The notes below the pieces were generated by a model, which saw only the letters and a program-made list of their open reading frames with translations, made no database searches and was not told the DNA's origin. A DNA stretch of 64,000 nucleotides from Larkinella rosea (GTDB taxonomy: Bacteria; Bacteroidota; Bacteroidia; Cytophagales; Spirosomataceae): assembly GCF_003858635.1 (NCBI RefSeq), contig NZ_RQJO01000007.1, forward strand, positions 1,365,941-1,429,940, in the 5' to 3' direction. Each line of letters opens with the position of its first letter. The first letter of the stretch is position 1. Below, piece after piece: positions 25,226 through 34,942 of this stretch. The translations under genes were made by a program, and so were the position numbers.

Positions 25226-27013
25226 ATGAACTTCCTTCGATTGATAAAGAATAATGGAATAACGCGCATCAACAAAGCGGGCCTGGGCCTGATGGTGCTG
25301 CTAAGCCTGGGCAGTTGCGAAAATAATCTGCTGGATACAGCACCCTACGGTTCAATCAGCTCGGCCAACATGTGGGTAAGCGATAACCTGACCGATCTCG
25401 GGGTTGCTGGCGTTTACAATGCCCTGCGGCTGGGAATTGCTACCGGCGGTGCTTCCGACCGGGAATTGTATCAGATGGACGGCATGGGATTTAGCTCCTC
25501 GAGCCGGGGTGGCAACGACATGATCAACGCCACATCCACCACGTCCAGCGCCCGGTTTTTGAACACCTGGAAAGAACTCTACGAAGGCGTCCACCGGGCC
25601 AACGATGCCATCACCAACATCGCGGCAAAATCGCCCTCGGCGGCCGAGAAGAAGGCCCGGTTAATTGCGGAGTGTAAATTTCTGCGGGCTTATTTTTACC
25701 TCCGGCTGAACCAGCTTTTCAAAGGCGTCCCGATTTACCTCGAGCCGGTTACTGTCCCTGAGATGAACCGTCCCCGGGAAACGGAAGAGAAAGTTTGGGC
25801 GCAGGTGATCCAGGATTTGACTGATGCCATCAATGAAAAGAACCTGCCCGACAAATACGTCGCCAAAGCGGCTAATTATGGGCATGTTACGAAAGGAGCG
25901 GCTTATGCTTTACGGGGTAAAGCGTATCTCTACCAGAAAAAATACGCCGAAGCCGCTGCGGATTTTGCCAAAGTGAAAGAAGCCGGCTATAAGCTTTTTG
26001 CCGACTACAGCAAGCTTTTCAAGGAGGTGAACGAACAGAGCGACGAGATGATTTTCTCGCTGCAAAATACCGGCGTCGACACCTACGGTTCCACGACACA
26101 GTGGTACTGCGGCACCCGTTCGTCGTTTGGTTCATGCTGGAACAATTACTACGTTTCGACCTCCGTGGTGGATCTATACGAAAACAAAGACGGTAGCAAA
26201 TTCGACTGGAACTCGATTATTCCGGGGTATAACAGCATGCCCGTCGATAAACGCGAAGTGTTCTTTTACCGCAATGGGCTGACTGCTGCCGAAATCACGA
26301 CCGGTACGAACAAGGGCTTGGATATGTCACTGTATTTGCCAAACGGCAACGAAGAGCGGATCGCGAAAGCTTACCAGAACCGCGACCCTCGTTTGGTCAG
26401 CAACGTGATTGTACCGTACGCAACGTATTTGGGGCGCCCGCAGAACGGGGCCGACCAGATTTACACCAACCGCTGGCCGTCGCGCAGTGAAACGCCACCG
26501 GTTCTGGATCTGTTCACCGATTCGCGGAGCCAGTTCTTTTACCTCCACCGCAAATTCGTTTACGAAGGTTCGACCGAGCTGCTCAACCGCCAGTTCGGGC
26601 CGATCGACTTTCCGCTCATCCGCTACGCCGACGTGCTGTTGATGTGGGCCGAAGCATTGAACGAGCAGAACAAAACCGCCGAAGCCGTGGCATTGGTAAA
26701 TGAAGTCCGGGCCAGAGCCGGAGTTGGTTTGCTGAACTCCTCAACCGCCACAACAGTAGCGGGCCAGGCCGATTTGCGCGAACGAATCCGCAACGAACGC
26801 CGGGTTGAATTTGTCAATGAAGGCATTAACTACTTCGACGAACTTCGCTGGGGAACGCTGAAAGAAAAGGTGTTTACGCCGGGAAGTGGGGTGAACCAGA
26901 TCTGGGGCAGCATCACCATTCCCTACACCTGGAAAGACAACATCACGGTTTGGCCCATTCCGCAGACGGAAATCGAAATGAACCCGAAACTCACCCAGAA
27001 TCCGGGCTGGTAA
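25226..27013 (+). CDS. SusD/RagB-type surface lipoprotein
   Basis: 595 aa. Lipoprotein signal with lipobox LGSC (LMVLLSLGSCENNLLDTAP), followed by SusD-type helices: NMWVSDNLTDLGVAGVYNALR, LYEGVHRANDAITNI, LIAECKFLRAYFYLRLNQLFKGVPIYLEPV, and the C-terminal RYADVLLMWAEALNE, ALVNEVRARAGVG and RERIRNERRVEFVNEGINYFDELRWG. It serves as the substrate-capturing lid over SusC on the cell surface. Co-transcribed with susC and followed by a terminator, separating it from the regulator. Confidence 0.97.
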   Translation: MNFLRLIKNNGITRINKAGLGLMVLLSLGSCENNLLDTAPYGSISSANMWVSDNLTDLGVAGVYNALRLGIATGGASDRELYQMDGMGFSSSSRGGNDMINATSTTSSARFLNTWKELYEGVHRANDAITNIAAKSPSAAEKKARLIAECKFLRAYFYLRLNQLFKGVPIYLEPVTVPEMNRPRETEEKVWAQVIQDLTDAINEKNLPDKYVAKAANYGHVTKGAAYALRGKAYLYQKKYAEAAADFAKVKEAGYKLFADYSKLFKEVNEQSDEMIFSLQNTGVDTYGSTTQWYCGTRSSFGSCWNNYYVSTSVVDLYENKDGSKFDWNSIIPGYNSMPVDKREVFFYRNGLTAAEITTGTNKGLDMSLYLPNGNEERIAKAYQNRDPRLVSNVIVPYATYLGRPQNGADQIYTNRWPSRSETPPVLDLFTDSRSQFFYLHRKFVYEGSTELLNRQFGPIDFPLIRYADVLLMWAEALNEQNKTAEAVALVNEVRARAGVGLLNSSTATTVAGQADLRERIRNERRVEFVNEGINYFDELRWGTLKEKVFTPGSGVNQIWGSITIPYTWKDNITVWPIPQTEIEMNPKLTQNPGW

Positions 27014-27044
27014 TTAAACCCGCAATACGTGATTGTTGACGTTT

Positions 27045-27090
27045 AAAAGGTGGTCGTGTGCAACCAGTAGCACAGGGCCACCTTTTTTTT
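27045..27090 (+). terminator. Terminator after susD
   Basis: AAAAGGTGG pairs with CCACCTTTT; an inner GTGC/GCAC stem is possible; followed by an eight-T tract. Confidence 0.85.
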
Positions 27091-27241
27091 CAATGAATCG
27101 CCGGAGTTGTTACGTCGGGTATGCTACTTTATTCATAGACAGTGAGTTATTCTAACTTTTTATATATTAGCAAAATTGTTGGCGGTGTGGTTGGAAGCTA
27201 TTTCACCTGGTGTCAGTTTTTTGAACTTGTAGCCAATATCC

Positions 27242-30200
27242 GTGCAGACTCCTCACTTCCCTCTTTTTAGCCTCCCGACTCTTCCTGCCTTTCAATGGAA
27301 AGGGGCAACTGCATTCGTTCAAATCTTATCTCTCTTCTTTCTTTATTTTTCGGTAACTGCGCAGACCTATATTCCCGAAACCCGACTCTACGGTATTAAG
27401 GATGGGTTATCGCACCGGCAGGTCAACGCCCTGCTGGAAGATCGGCAAGGCTATATTTGGGCGGGCACTCCTCTGGGTCTGAACCGCTTCGACGGCTACA
27501 GTTTCCGGACCTGGGGGCGCGAGAATGGATTGCAGTCCGACCAGATTGAACACCTGTTTGAAGATGCGTACGGTTTTATCTGGGTTTTTCATGCGGAACC
27601 CGCCCGGAGCATCGACCTGATCGATCCCCGCAGCAATAAAGTAGTTTCGTTCGCAGAACAGTATGGAACCCTCATTCCGGGTGGTTTTCAGGACAAAACC
27701 GGCTTTCCGATATTGACCCGGGACTCTACCCTCTATTGGGCTCAAACGAATGGTTTTATCACATTCCATCCGAAACGCGGTTTTCGCGCCGTCTCCCTGA
27801 GGGCGGTGATGAGTAACTCCTTGCCTACGTTTACCCTCGACTTCGTTTCTGCTCAGAAAACGGTTTGGGGAACCATCGGTAAATTCGAACACAAGGCCAT
27901 TGTGGAAGTTGACCGGAACGGCAAGCTATTGCAACTCATTGATAACAAAGCCGGTGAAATTATGTATGTCCGACCGGGCCGATCCGCCGAAGGGGCTGTG
28001 AATCATTATAATGTAACCAACCGGGACAAATGGAAATCCGTTTGCCTTCGGATTGACCCCTCGAACAAAACCGAATTCATCCCGTCAAGCGCGTTGTTAC
28101 CCGGCTATGATTACGGTTATTATTTAACGACCTACGCCGTGTTATCGGATCCACAACTGCGGTTTTCTGATTATCGCATTTTTGATCAGGCTAGGCAACG
28201 ACTGCTCTTTAATTTCAACCAGTTTTACTCCGGGGTTGAGGGAAGGGCACGTTCATTTCTGATTGATCGGTCCGGCACGATCTGGCTGGGTACGGACTTA
28301 GGTCTGATGTTGCTCCGCGTTCAGGAGAATCGGTTTCAGCGGTTTCTCCACAATCCCGACGAAAAGGGACTGAAAAATATTTGCCGGGGCATTTTGGTAA
28401 ACGATCAACAAATGCTGGTCAGCACCACGCAGGCGGTTTTTACCGGAGACCGGACAACCAGCCAATTTCAGGCGTTTCCGGGAACGGTTCAGCAGAATCC
28501 ATCCGCCCCTCCTCTCTTTTGGTACGCCCTGACTTCTGACGGGGCGGGCCGGGTTTTTGCTGGTGAAACCGGAAGTCTCAACCAGCTACTGCTCAAACCC
28601 GGCCGCATGCGTCAGTTGTTCAAAGGACCGATCTTCATGCCCTGGATGGTGTTGCCGGATCGTCAGAATCGGCTGTGGATCGGTACGTACCGCGACGGTT
28701 TGTACGTAGCTGAGCTGGGAAGGCAGCAGGTTCTCCCCTTTGCTCAGTACAACCGGTTTAAGGAATTGCAAACGGCCGGAATTCCCTTTATCCAACCGGA
28801 TCGCGAGGGCCGCATCTGGCTCTGTGCCAGCACTGGTTTTTACCGTCTGAACTTCCAGAAAGGCATTCTGGAGCGCCATTGGTCGGGTGGGCAAGGTAAT
28901 TCATACTTACCTTTTGACAACTTTACTCATTTTTACGAAGACTCAGACGGTATTTTCTGGCTTGCCACCAACGGGGGCGGACTGATCAGCTGGAATTCGA
29001 AAACCGGCAAAACCCGCCAATTCTCCCGCAAAGCCGGACTGCCCAACAACACGATCTACGCTGTTTACGAAGATGCCCACCATCATCTGTGGCTACCCAG
29101 TGACTACGGAATTATTCAGTTCGATAAGATGCGTGGGAATGTGCGCCGGGTCTTTCTGCCGGAAGATGGCATCACCGACGCCGAATTCAGCCTGACGTCG
29201 CATTACCGAAGTACCGACAGCACCTTGTTTTTCGGAAGTCTCAATGGCGTTACTGCTTTCCAGCCCAATGACTTTTACGAACAAAAGGAAACCGGCCGCG
29301 CCCCCCTGGTGATTACCGGTTTTCAACAATTTGACGGCAACAGCAATCAATTAGTCGATAAAACCGCCGAGCTGCTGGCCAGTCATGAAATCATTCTTCA
29401 ACCAGACGACCGATTTTTTAATCTTGAATTTGCGCTGTTGACCTTCAATCAAAGCGGTAAAATTCAATATGCGTACAAAATAGACGGCGTTGATGCCGAC
29501 TGGACGTACCAGAATGAACCCCGCCTGCGTGTGAACCGCCTGCCCTACGGTTCACACGTTTTGAACATCAAAGGCCAGGAAGCCAACGGACTTTGGGGCC
29601 GCAACGACCTGACCATCAAACTAACGGTGGTTCGTCCTTTTTACCTGCAATTCTGGTTTCTGGCGGGGTGTTTTCTGGGTATGATACTCCTTATCCGGTT
29701 CTGGTTCGGCTGGCGAACCCGGGATTTGCAGAAAAACCAGCTCCTGCTGGTGAAAGAAGTGAATCGGCAAACGAACCAGATTCGGGAGCAGACCGAAAAA
29801 CTACAGCAATTGGATACGTTTAAAACCCGGTTTTACACCAACATTACCCACGAATTTCGAACCCCGTTGACGGTGATCATGGGCATGGCGTCGGAAATTG
29901 GCGAATCGGTCCATGATCCCTCAAGTCCGGTCATCAAAGCCGTGAACCTGATCCGGCGAAACAGCAAAAATTTGCTTCGGCTCATCAACCAGCTGCTCGA
30001 TCTGGCCAAACTCGACGCGGGCTCGATGCAAATTCAGCTGGTACAGGCGGATATTATTGGCTACCTGCATTACCTCACCGAATCCTTTTATTCCCTGGCT
30101 CAGGAAAAGCAGATTCGGCTCCTTTTTTATCCGGAAACGCCGGAACTCGTCATGGATTTCGACGAAGAAAAATGGCAGATCATCGTGTATAATCTGCTTT

Positions 30201-31381
30201 CCAACGCCCTCAAATTTACCGGTGAAAGTGGCAAAGTGGTTTTGCACGTCGTTGAAAAAGAAGAAAATACCCGGCGGTTTTTACAAATGAAAGTGCAGGA
30301 CACGGGCATGGGCATAGCCCCCGAAGAGCTTTCGTATATATTCGACCGTTTCTACCAGGCCGACCACCTAAATAGCCGGAAAGGCGATGGAACCGGCATT
30401 GGCCTGGCGCTCACCAAAGAACTGGTCGAATTGATGGACGGACAAATTGCGGTGGAAAGCTCGGTGGGTAAAGGTACGGTGATCACCGTGCGGCTACCGG
30501 TTCGACGGGAGCCTATCCAACAAGCTTCCCTTCATCCGGTTTCGCGTACCCAAACCCCGGAATTTTCAACCGATGCACCAGCCGCTGAGGCCGATTTGAC
30601 GTCAGAGGTTACCGATTCTGAAAAACCGCTCCTGCTCCTGATTGAAGACAACGCCGATGTGATTGCCTACATCACGGGTCTGCTGCGAACGACGTACCAG
30701 ATTGAAACCGCACGGGATGGGAAAGCGGGCATCATCCGGGCGTTCGAAACCGTTCCCGACCTCATCATCAGCGATGTCATGATGCCCGAGGCCGACGGCT
30801 ATGAAGTCTGCCAAACGCTGAAAAATGACGAACGCAGCAGCCACATCCCCCTGATTTTGTTGACGGCCAAAGCCACCCAGGAAGACAAAGTTGCGGGGCT
30901 TCGGCTGGGGGCCGATGCCTATCTGCCCAAACCGTTCGACAAGGCCGAGCTGTTCGTGCTGATGGAAAAACTCATCGGATTACGGAAGGTTCTTCAAAAG
31001 CATTATTCGAAAAGCGGTATTCTGGGGACATTGCCACCCGCGGCCAATGCTGCCGTTCGCCCCCTCGACAGTATCTTTCTCCAAAAAATACGCGAAGCGA
31101 TCGAAGCCCGGCTGGACGACCCTGAGCTCGGAATTCTGCACCTGTGCCAGGCCGTAAACCTGAGTCACACGCAGGTTTTCAGGAAGTTAAAAGCCCTGAC
31201 CGGCGAAAATCCCACGCTTTTCATCCGCAAAATGCGCTTGCAGAAAGCACTGCAACTCTTACAGTCAACCGAGCTGAACATCTCGGAAATCGCCTACACG
31301 GTCGGTTTTTCCGACCCGAACTATTTCTCGCGGGTCTTCCATGAAGAATTCGGAAAAGCGCCCAGTTCCGTTCGTCACTAA
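27242..31381 (+). CDS. Hybrid two-component system regulator (propeller-kinase-receiver-AraC)
   Basis: 1379 aa in one chain, with a GTG start at 27242. Signal/anchor near 22-41, then a two-component-regulator propeller sensor (LYGIKDGLSHRQVNALLEDRQ, GYIWAGTPLGLNRFDG and many IWLGT-type repeats), a Y_Y_Y domain (about 715-785), a membrane helix near 797-820, HisKA with phospho-His870 (NITHEFRTPLTV), HATPase (NLLSNALKFT, DTGMGIAPEE, GTGIGLALTKELV), a receiver with Asp1178 (SDVMMPEADG), and a C-terminal AraC HTH (LNISEIAYTVGFSDPNYFSRVFHEEFG). Such HTCS proteins sense a periplasmic glycan fragment and activate the neighbouring SusCD locus. Confidence 0.96.
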   Translation: MQTPHFPLFSLPTLPAFQWKGATAFVQILSLFFLYFSVTAQTYIPETRLYGIKDGLSHRQVNALLEDRQGYIWAGTPLGLNRFDGYSFRTWGRENGLQSDQIEHLFEDAYGFIWVFHAEPARSIDLIDPRSNKVVSFAEQYGTLIPGGFQDKTGFPILTRDSTLYWAQTNGFITFHPKRGFRAVSLRAVMSNSLPTFTLDFVSAQKTVWGTIGKFEHKAIVEVDRNGKLLQLIDNKAGEIMYVRPGRSAEGAVNHYNVTNRDKWKSVCLRIDPSNKTEFIPSSALLPGYDYGYYLTTYAVLSDPQLRFSDYRIFDQARQRLLFNFNQFYSGVEGRARSFLIDRSGTIWLGTDLGLMLLRVQENRFQRFLHNPDEKGLKNICRGILVNDQQMLVSTTQAVFTGDRTTSQFQAFPGTVQQNPSAPPLFWYALTSDGAGRVFAGETGSLNQLLLKPGRMRQLFKGPIFMPWMVLPDRQNRLWIGTYRDGLYVAELGRQQVLPFAQYNRFKELQTAGIPFIQPDREGRIWLCASTGFYRLNFQKGILERHWSGGQGNSYLPFDNFTHFYEDSDGIFWLATNGGGLISWNSKTGKTRQFSRKAGLPNNTIYAVYEDAHHHLWLPSDYGIIQFDKMRGNVRRVFLPEDGITDAEFSLTSHYRSTDSTLFFGSLNGVTAFQPNDFYEQKETGRAPLVITGFQQFDGNSNQLVDKTAELLASHEIILQPDDRFFNLEFALLTFNQSGKIQYAYKIDGVDADWTYQNEPRLRVNRLPYGSHVLNIKGQEANGLWGRNDLTIKLTVVRPFYLQFWFLAGCFLGMILLIRFWFGWRTRDLQKNQLLLVKEVNRQTNQIREQTEKLQQLDTFKTRFYTNITHEFRTPLTVIMGMASEIGESVHDPSSPVIKAVNLIRRNSKNLLRLINQLLDLAKLDAGSMQIQLVQADIIGYLHYLTESFYSLAQEKQIRLLFYPETPELVMDFDEEKWQIIVYNLLSNALKFTGESGKVVLHVVEKEENTRRFLQMKVQDTGMGIAPEELSYIFDRFYQADHLNSRKGDGTGIGLALTKELVELMDGQIAVESSVGKGTVITVRLPVRREPIQQASLHPVSRTQTPEFSTDAPAAEADLTSEVTDSEKPLLLLIEDNADVIAYITGLLRTTYQIETARDGKAGIIRAFETVPDLIISDVMMPEADGYEVCQTLKNDERSSHIPLILLTAKATQEDKVAGLRLGADAYLPKPFDKAELFVLMEKLIGLRKVLQKHYSKSGILGTLPPAANAAVRPLDSIFLQKIREAIEARLDDPELGILHLCQAVNLSHTQVFRKLKALTGENPTLFIRKMRLQKALQLLQSTELNISEIAYTVGFSDPNYFSRVFHEEFGKAPSSVRH

Positions 31382-31635
31382 CTCCTTTCCCCATTCGATC
31401 CCGCCGGTTGATGCCGGTTTTTGGGCTGATGCAATCGTAGTCCAGCCATTTGCACGATGCGTGCGGATGAAAGTCGGTAGTATTCCCGTATTTGAACCCG
31501 TAATCAGCCACCGGGTATCAAAATGAAGATCCAGGCAAATGAAACGCCCGCTTGCCGCATAAATAAACTTTCGTATACCCATTTTATAAAAACCGCTCAT
31601 CGCAATTTCCGGCGACTCAGCACAGGACATAAAAT

Positions 31636-31735
31636 GTACAACGGAGTGGCACTCCGTTGCTGGACCTGAGAACCTGAACAAGCGTCGGTTAATGATGCCA
31701 TTTGTACAACGGAATACCACCCCGTTGTACAAATG
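31636..31735. repeat. Inverted pair of related palindromes (REPIN-like)
   Basis: Element A (about 31635-31659) begins TGTACAACGGAG and folds as CAACGGAG / CTCCGTTG. Element B (31699-31735) folds as CATTTGTACAACGG / CCGTTGTACAAATG, 14 bp perfect with a 9-nt loop. The reverse complement of B matches A in 22 of 25 positions, so the two lie in opposite orientation about 40 bp apart. They occupy the 433-bp gap between the hybrid regulator and the cytochrome gene; the rest of that gap shows no gene I can support. Neither has a U-tract. Confidence 0.75.
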
Positions 31736-31814
31736 TCCAGTACGGAAACCCGGCGAGACACTCAATCCATAGTATACTTATTATCAATGATATACGGTTA
31801 TTTATACGCATAAA

Positions 31815-32681
31815 ATGAAGAAAACAGCTTACCTGAAATGGCTCCTGGTGGGCGTCCTGGCGTTTATCATCCTTGCCTTTGCAATTGTTTACGGCTGGTC
31901 GGCACTCCTCATCCATAAAACCTATGATGTCCCGCTAACATCCCTCACAATTCCTTGCGATACCGGGGCGATTCGGGAAGGAGCCCGGCTGATTCGAATC
32001 GAACATTGCCGTTCCTGTCATGGTGAAAACTTCGAAGGTAAATTCCAGCCCGTTCCATACCGGGCTCACATGGTAGCTCCCAATATCACCGCCCTGGTCG
32101 CTACCTATTCAAACGGGGAACTGGAACGACTCATCCGGCACGGTGTCAAGAAAAATGGCGAATCCGTTTTTGCGATGCCTTCGCAGATGTATTGTCATCT
32201 CAATGACAAATCGGTTGCCAGCATCATTGCGTATTTACGGACACTGAAACCCATTCCTTCTTCACCCGATCTGCCCGTATCTTCCCGATTTTATCCATTG
32301 AGACGCTGGGAACTGATCACGGGCACCTACCTGAGTACCGCAGCGCGAATCGATCACCTGGCCCCTCGCCCGGAGCTTCAGTCCGACACGACTCAACTCG
32401 CTTTCGGGAAATACCTGGTCATGACGGCCTGTACTTCCTGTCACGGTGGCAATTTGCAGGGTCAGGGCCATGCCCCCAACATGCGCATTGCCGGGGCTTA
32501 TTCGAACGCCCAATTCATCCATTTTCTAAAAACCGGCGAAGGGGCCCTGGGCCGTAAAGAATTGACAACCATGAGCGCAATCGCCAAAAACCATTTAAGC
32601 TATCTCCACACCAACGAAATAAACGCCATCTATGCCTTCCTGAAATCGCTGTCGGCGTCCGGGCAACTGGCCGAAAAGTGA
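31815..32681 (+). CDS. Di-haem c-type cytochrome, membrane-anchored
   Basis: 288 aa. An N-terminal hydrophobic helix (8-33) acts as anchor or signal. Two haem-attachment motifs are present: CRSCH (Cys65, Cys68, His69) and CTSCH (Cys206, Cys209, His210), each starting a class I cytochrome c fold with a later Met-containing segment (FAMPSQMYCHLND; APNMRIAGAY). The two-domain layout resembles the small cytochromes that accept electrons from PQQ or other periplasmic dehydrogenases. It heads a run of plus-strand genes for envelope and redox proteins; its electron donor is not evident. Confidence 0.9.
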   Translation: MKKTAYLKWLLVGVLAFIILAFAIVYGWSALLIHKTYDVPLTSLTIPCDTGAIREGARLIRIEHCRSCHGENFEGKFQPVPYRAHMVAPNITALVATYSNGELERLIRHGVKKNGESVFAMPSQMYCHLNDKSVASIIAYLRTLKPIPSSPDLPVSSRFYPLRRWELITGTYLSTAARIDHLAPRPELQSDTTQLAFGKYLVMTACTSCHGGNLQGQGHAPNMRIAGAYSNAQFIHFLKTGEGALGRKELTTMSAIAKNHLSYLHTNEINAIYAFLKSLSASGQLAEK

Positions 32682-32761
32682 TTGAAATCCAAGGTCCCAA
32701 CTGCTCAACGAAATCATGAACTAATCAAAAATCCGGCTCAGGTGTCGGCCAAAATTGAATT

Positions 32762-33337
32762 ATGAAAAGACAGACGTTTCTGAAGACATGTTCGGCAGCA
32801 GCCGCGTTGGTTACCGCACCCCTGGAACTGCTGGCCCGATCGATCCGGAAGTACCGGGATGGCAGCGGTTTTATGGTGGGAGCCGGCAAAGACCGGTTCG
32901 AAAAACCGCTTTCGCTGTTGCAGGGCGACACATTTTACACCAAGATTTCACGCCAGGACACCAACGGCGATTTGTACGTTTACGAATCGACTCGTTTGAA
33001 AGAAGGCGGTCCGTCTCATCACCTTCATTTTGACCAGGATGAATGGTGGTACGTCTTGTCCGGAGAATTCACGATCAAAGTCGGGGAAAAAATCTACCAC
33101 GCCAAAGCAGGCGACAGTGTTTTTGGCCCCCGCAAGGTGCCCCACAGTTTTGCCAAAGTGGGCGATGGCGAAGCCAAACTGCTGATGATTTTTCAACCGG
33201 CGGGCAAAATGGAAGAGTGCTTCCGGAAAATCAGTGAGGGCGTCACTAAAAACATGACGGAGGAAGAACGGGTGAAATTCAATGCCGAACACGGCGTCAA
33301 ACAGGTCGGCCCACCGATTGGTACTTTGAAGCGGTGA
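32762..33337 (+). CDS. Exported cupin-domain protein
   Basis: 191 aa. The N-terminus MKRQTFLKTCSAAAALVTAP looks like a Tat-type signal with KR in place of RR. The cupin core shows GGPSHHLHFDQDEWWYVLSGEFTIKVGEKIY (metal-binding His-His-x-His and Glu) and GDSVFGPRKVPHSFAKVG (second motif His). It belongs to the large Cupin_2 group found often in Bacteroidota; activity (dioxygenase, isomerase or binding) is not predictable. It follows the cytochrome gene by 80 nt and could be in the same transcript. Confidence 0.82.
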   Translation: MKRQTFLKTCSAAAALVTAPLELLARSIRKYRDGSGFMVGAGKDRFEKPLSLLQGDTFYTKISRQDTNGDLYVYESTRLKEGGPSHHLHFDQDEWWYVLSGEFTIKVGEKIYHAKAGDSVFGPRKVPHSFAKVGDGEAKLLMIFQPAGKMEECFRKISEGVTKNMTEEERVKFNAEHGVKQVGPPIGTLKR

Positions 33338-33544
33338 TAAAGCGCAAAAAATACGGCAATCAGCGCACTGATTTACCCTATTATCCGATCATCTATCTCC
33401 GTTCTCATTGGCCTCACTTTTTTGCCCTTTTGCAATGCTGATCCAGAAAATTGCACGATACCTACAGAAAAAGCGCAGAAACGATTTTCAGTTTAGAGTC
33501 CGATTCAAACGTCAAACTCCTCTCTATTAAACACATAACTATCT

Positions 33545-34864
33545 ATGAAAACGATCCTTTTATATGGCTTATTCTGCTTCATCATGATTCGCGTTAACGG
33601 CCAGAACCTGGACGATCCACGGGTGTTCAATGCCAGTTTTTATTTGAATTCCTACCCGGATTTGAAAAATGCCTTCCAGACCGATGCTGAACAGGCAAAG
33701 CAACACTGGCTGACGTACGGCATCAAAGAAGGCCGACAGGCGATTGCAACGTTTAATGCCCCCTATTACCTATCTATTTACCCGGATCTCCAGAACGCCT
33801 TTGGCCCAACCAACTACGAGGAAGCCATTCGTCACTGGCTCCGATTCGGGATCAACGAAGGGCGAACTGGCGTACGGCCCCCTGCTGTCAGTTCCAATCC
33901 CATTCCGGGCCAGGCTGTTCCGGATGCCGATATGTGTTGGGCGGCCTCCTACGGCCGGGGGGCCGGAACCTTTCCCGACCAATGTGGCCCCGGTCAGGAG
34001 TATGACGCCGGACTTTGTTATCCCAAATGCCAGACCGGGTATGCCGGTGTAGGTCCCGTGTGCTGGGCAAGTTGTCCGACGGGGTTTCGCGACGATGGCG
34101 CGTTTTGTGCCAAACCCGCGGCTTACGGACGGGGGGCGGGTTATCCCTGGAAATTTGGTGATACGCCCTTTAGTCTGGATGGAGCAAGGGCTCGATGTCA
34201 GAAAGATAACCCGCAAGGATGCGAAAAATCAGGCGAGATCATTTACCCCAAATGCAAACCCGGTTTCTATCCGGTTGGTTGCTGTGTGTGCAGCCCCAAT
34301 TGTCCGACCGGTTTTACGGACATTGGCGTTTCCTGCACAAAACCATCGTACGGCCGAGGTGCCGGAACAATACCCCAAAGTTGTTCCGGTGGGAAAGAAA
34401 ACCAGGCAGGTCTTTGCTATGCTTCCTGCGAAACCGGTTTTCACGGGGTTGGCCCCGTCTGCTGGGCCAACGAATGCCCGTCCGTTTTCCCATTCAAGTG
34501 TGCCGCAGGTTGTGCCAAATCATCCGGTGAATGCATTAGTGCGACGCTGAATCAAGTGGTAACTCCGTTGGAAATGGTCGGCAATATTGTCGGCATTGCA
34601 TTTACGGGTGGTGGTTCGGCTGTGGCCAAATCCGCAGCGAAAACCAGTACTAAAACGATTGCCCGTGTAACCATTAAAGAACAACTGAAGCGGAAAGCCC
34701 GGGAAATGGGAAAGGAACTCGCCGAATCGACAGTCGAAAATGCCGCAAACACCTTCTACGAAGCACAGCTAACGGGTGAGTTCAGTTGGGAAGATTTGGA
34801 TCCTACCGGCGTAGCGAATGTGGTAAAAGCCTTCAATAAACCGCTCTGCAAGGATTTCAAATAG
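33545..34864 (+). CDS. Secreted Cys-rich protein with YGRGAG repeats
   Basis: 439 aa, exported (signal TILLYGLFCFIMIRVNGQ). Residues 28-66 and 69-107 are two repeats of the F-N-x-x-Y-L-x-x-Y-P-D-L...HWLxxGIxEGR type, often found in tandem in surface proteins. Residues 131-330 hold 23 Cys and three YGRGAG-headed units (136, 194, 269), with CGPGxEYDAGLCYPKCQTGYAGVGP-like and CPTGFxDxGxxC modules. Residues 335-435 are Cys-free, with a weakly hydrophobic stretch (MVGNIVGIAFTGGGSAVAKSA), a charged helix and a final LDPTGVANVVKAFNKPLC. The middle and end recall Cys-rich proteins I associate with ciliates, oomycetes and other eukaryotes rather than typical bacteria. Function unknown; adhesin, toxin or defence protein are possible. 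A thioredoxin-like gene follows. Confidence 0.8.
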   Translation: MKTILLYGLFCFIMIRVNGQNLDDPRVFNASFYLNSYPDLKNAFQTDAEQAKQHWLTYGIKEGRQAIATFNAPYYLSIYPDLQNAFGPTNYEEAIRHWLRFGINEGRTGVRPPAVSSNPIPGQAVPDADMCWAASYGRGAGTFPDQCGPGQEYDAGLCYPKCQTGYAGVGPVCWASCPTGFRDDGAFCAKPAAYGRGAGYPWKFGDTPFSLDGARARCQKDNPQGCEKSGEIIYPKCKPGFYPVGCCVCSPNCPTGFTDIGVSCTKPSYGRGAGTIPQSCSGGKENQAGLCYASCETGFHGVGPVCWANECPSVFPFKCAAGCAKSSGECISATLNQVVTPLEMVGNIVGIAFTGGGSAVAKSAAKTSTKTIARVTIKEQLKRKAREMGKELAESTVENAANTFYEAQLTGEFSWEDLDPTGVANVVKAFNKPLCKDFK

Positions 34865-34942
34865 CCGAAAAGAACCAATCCGGAAATCGGCAAGCCCGAT
34901 CCGTGTACCTGCGCAGTCCCTAAACTTTTTACGTTTCCATCC

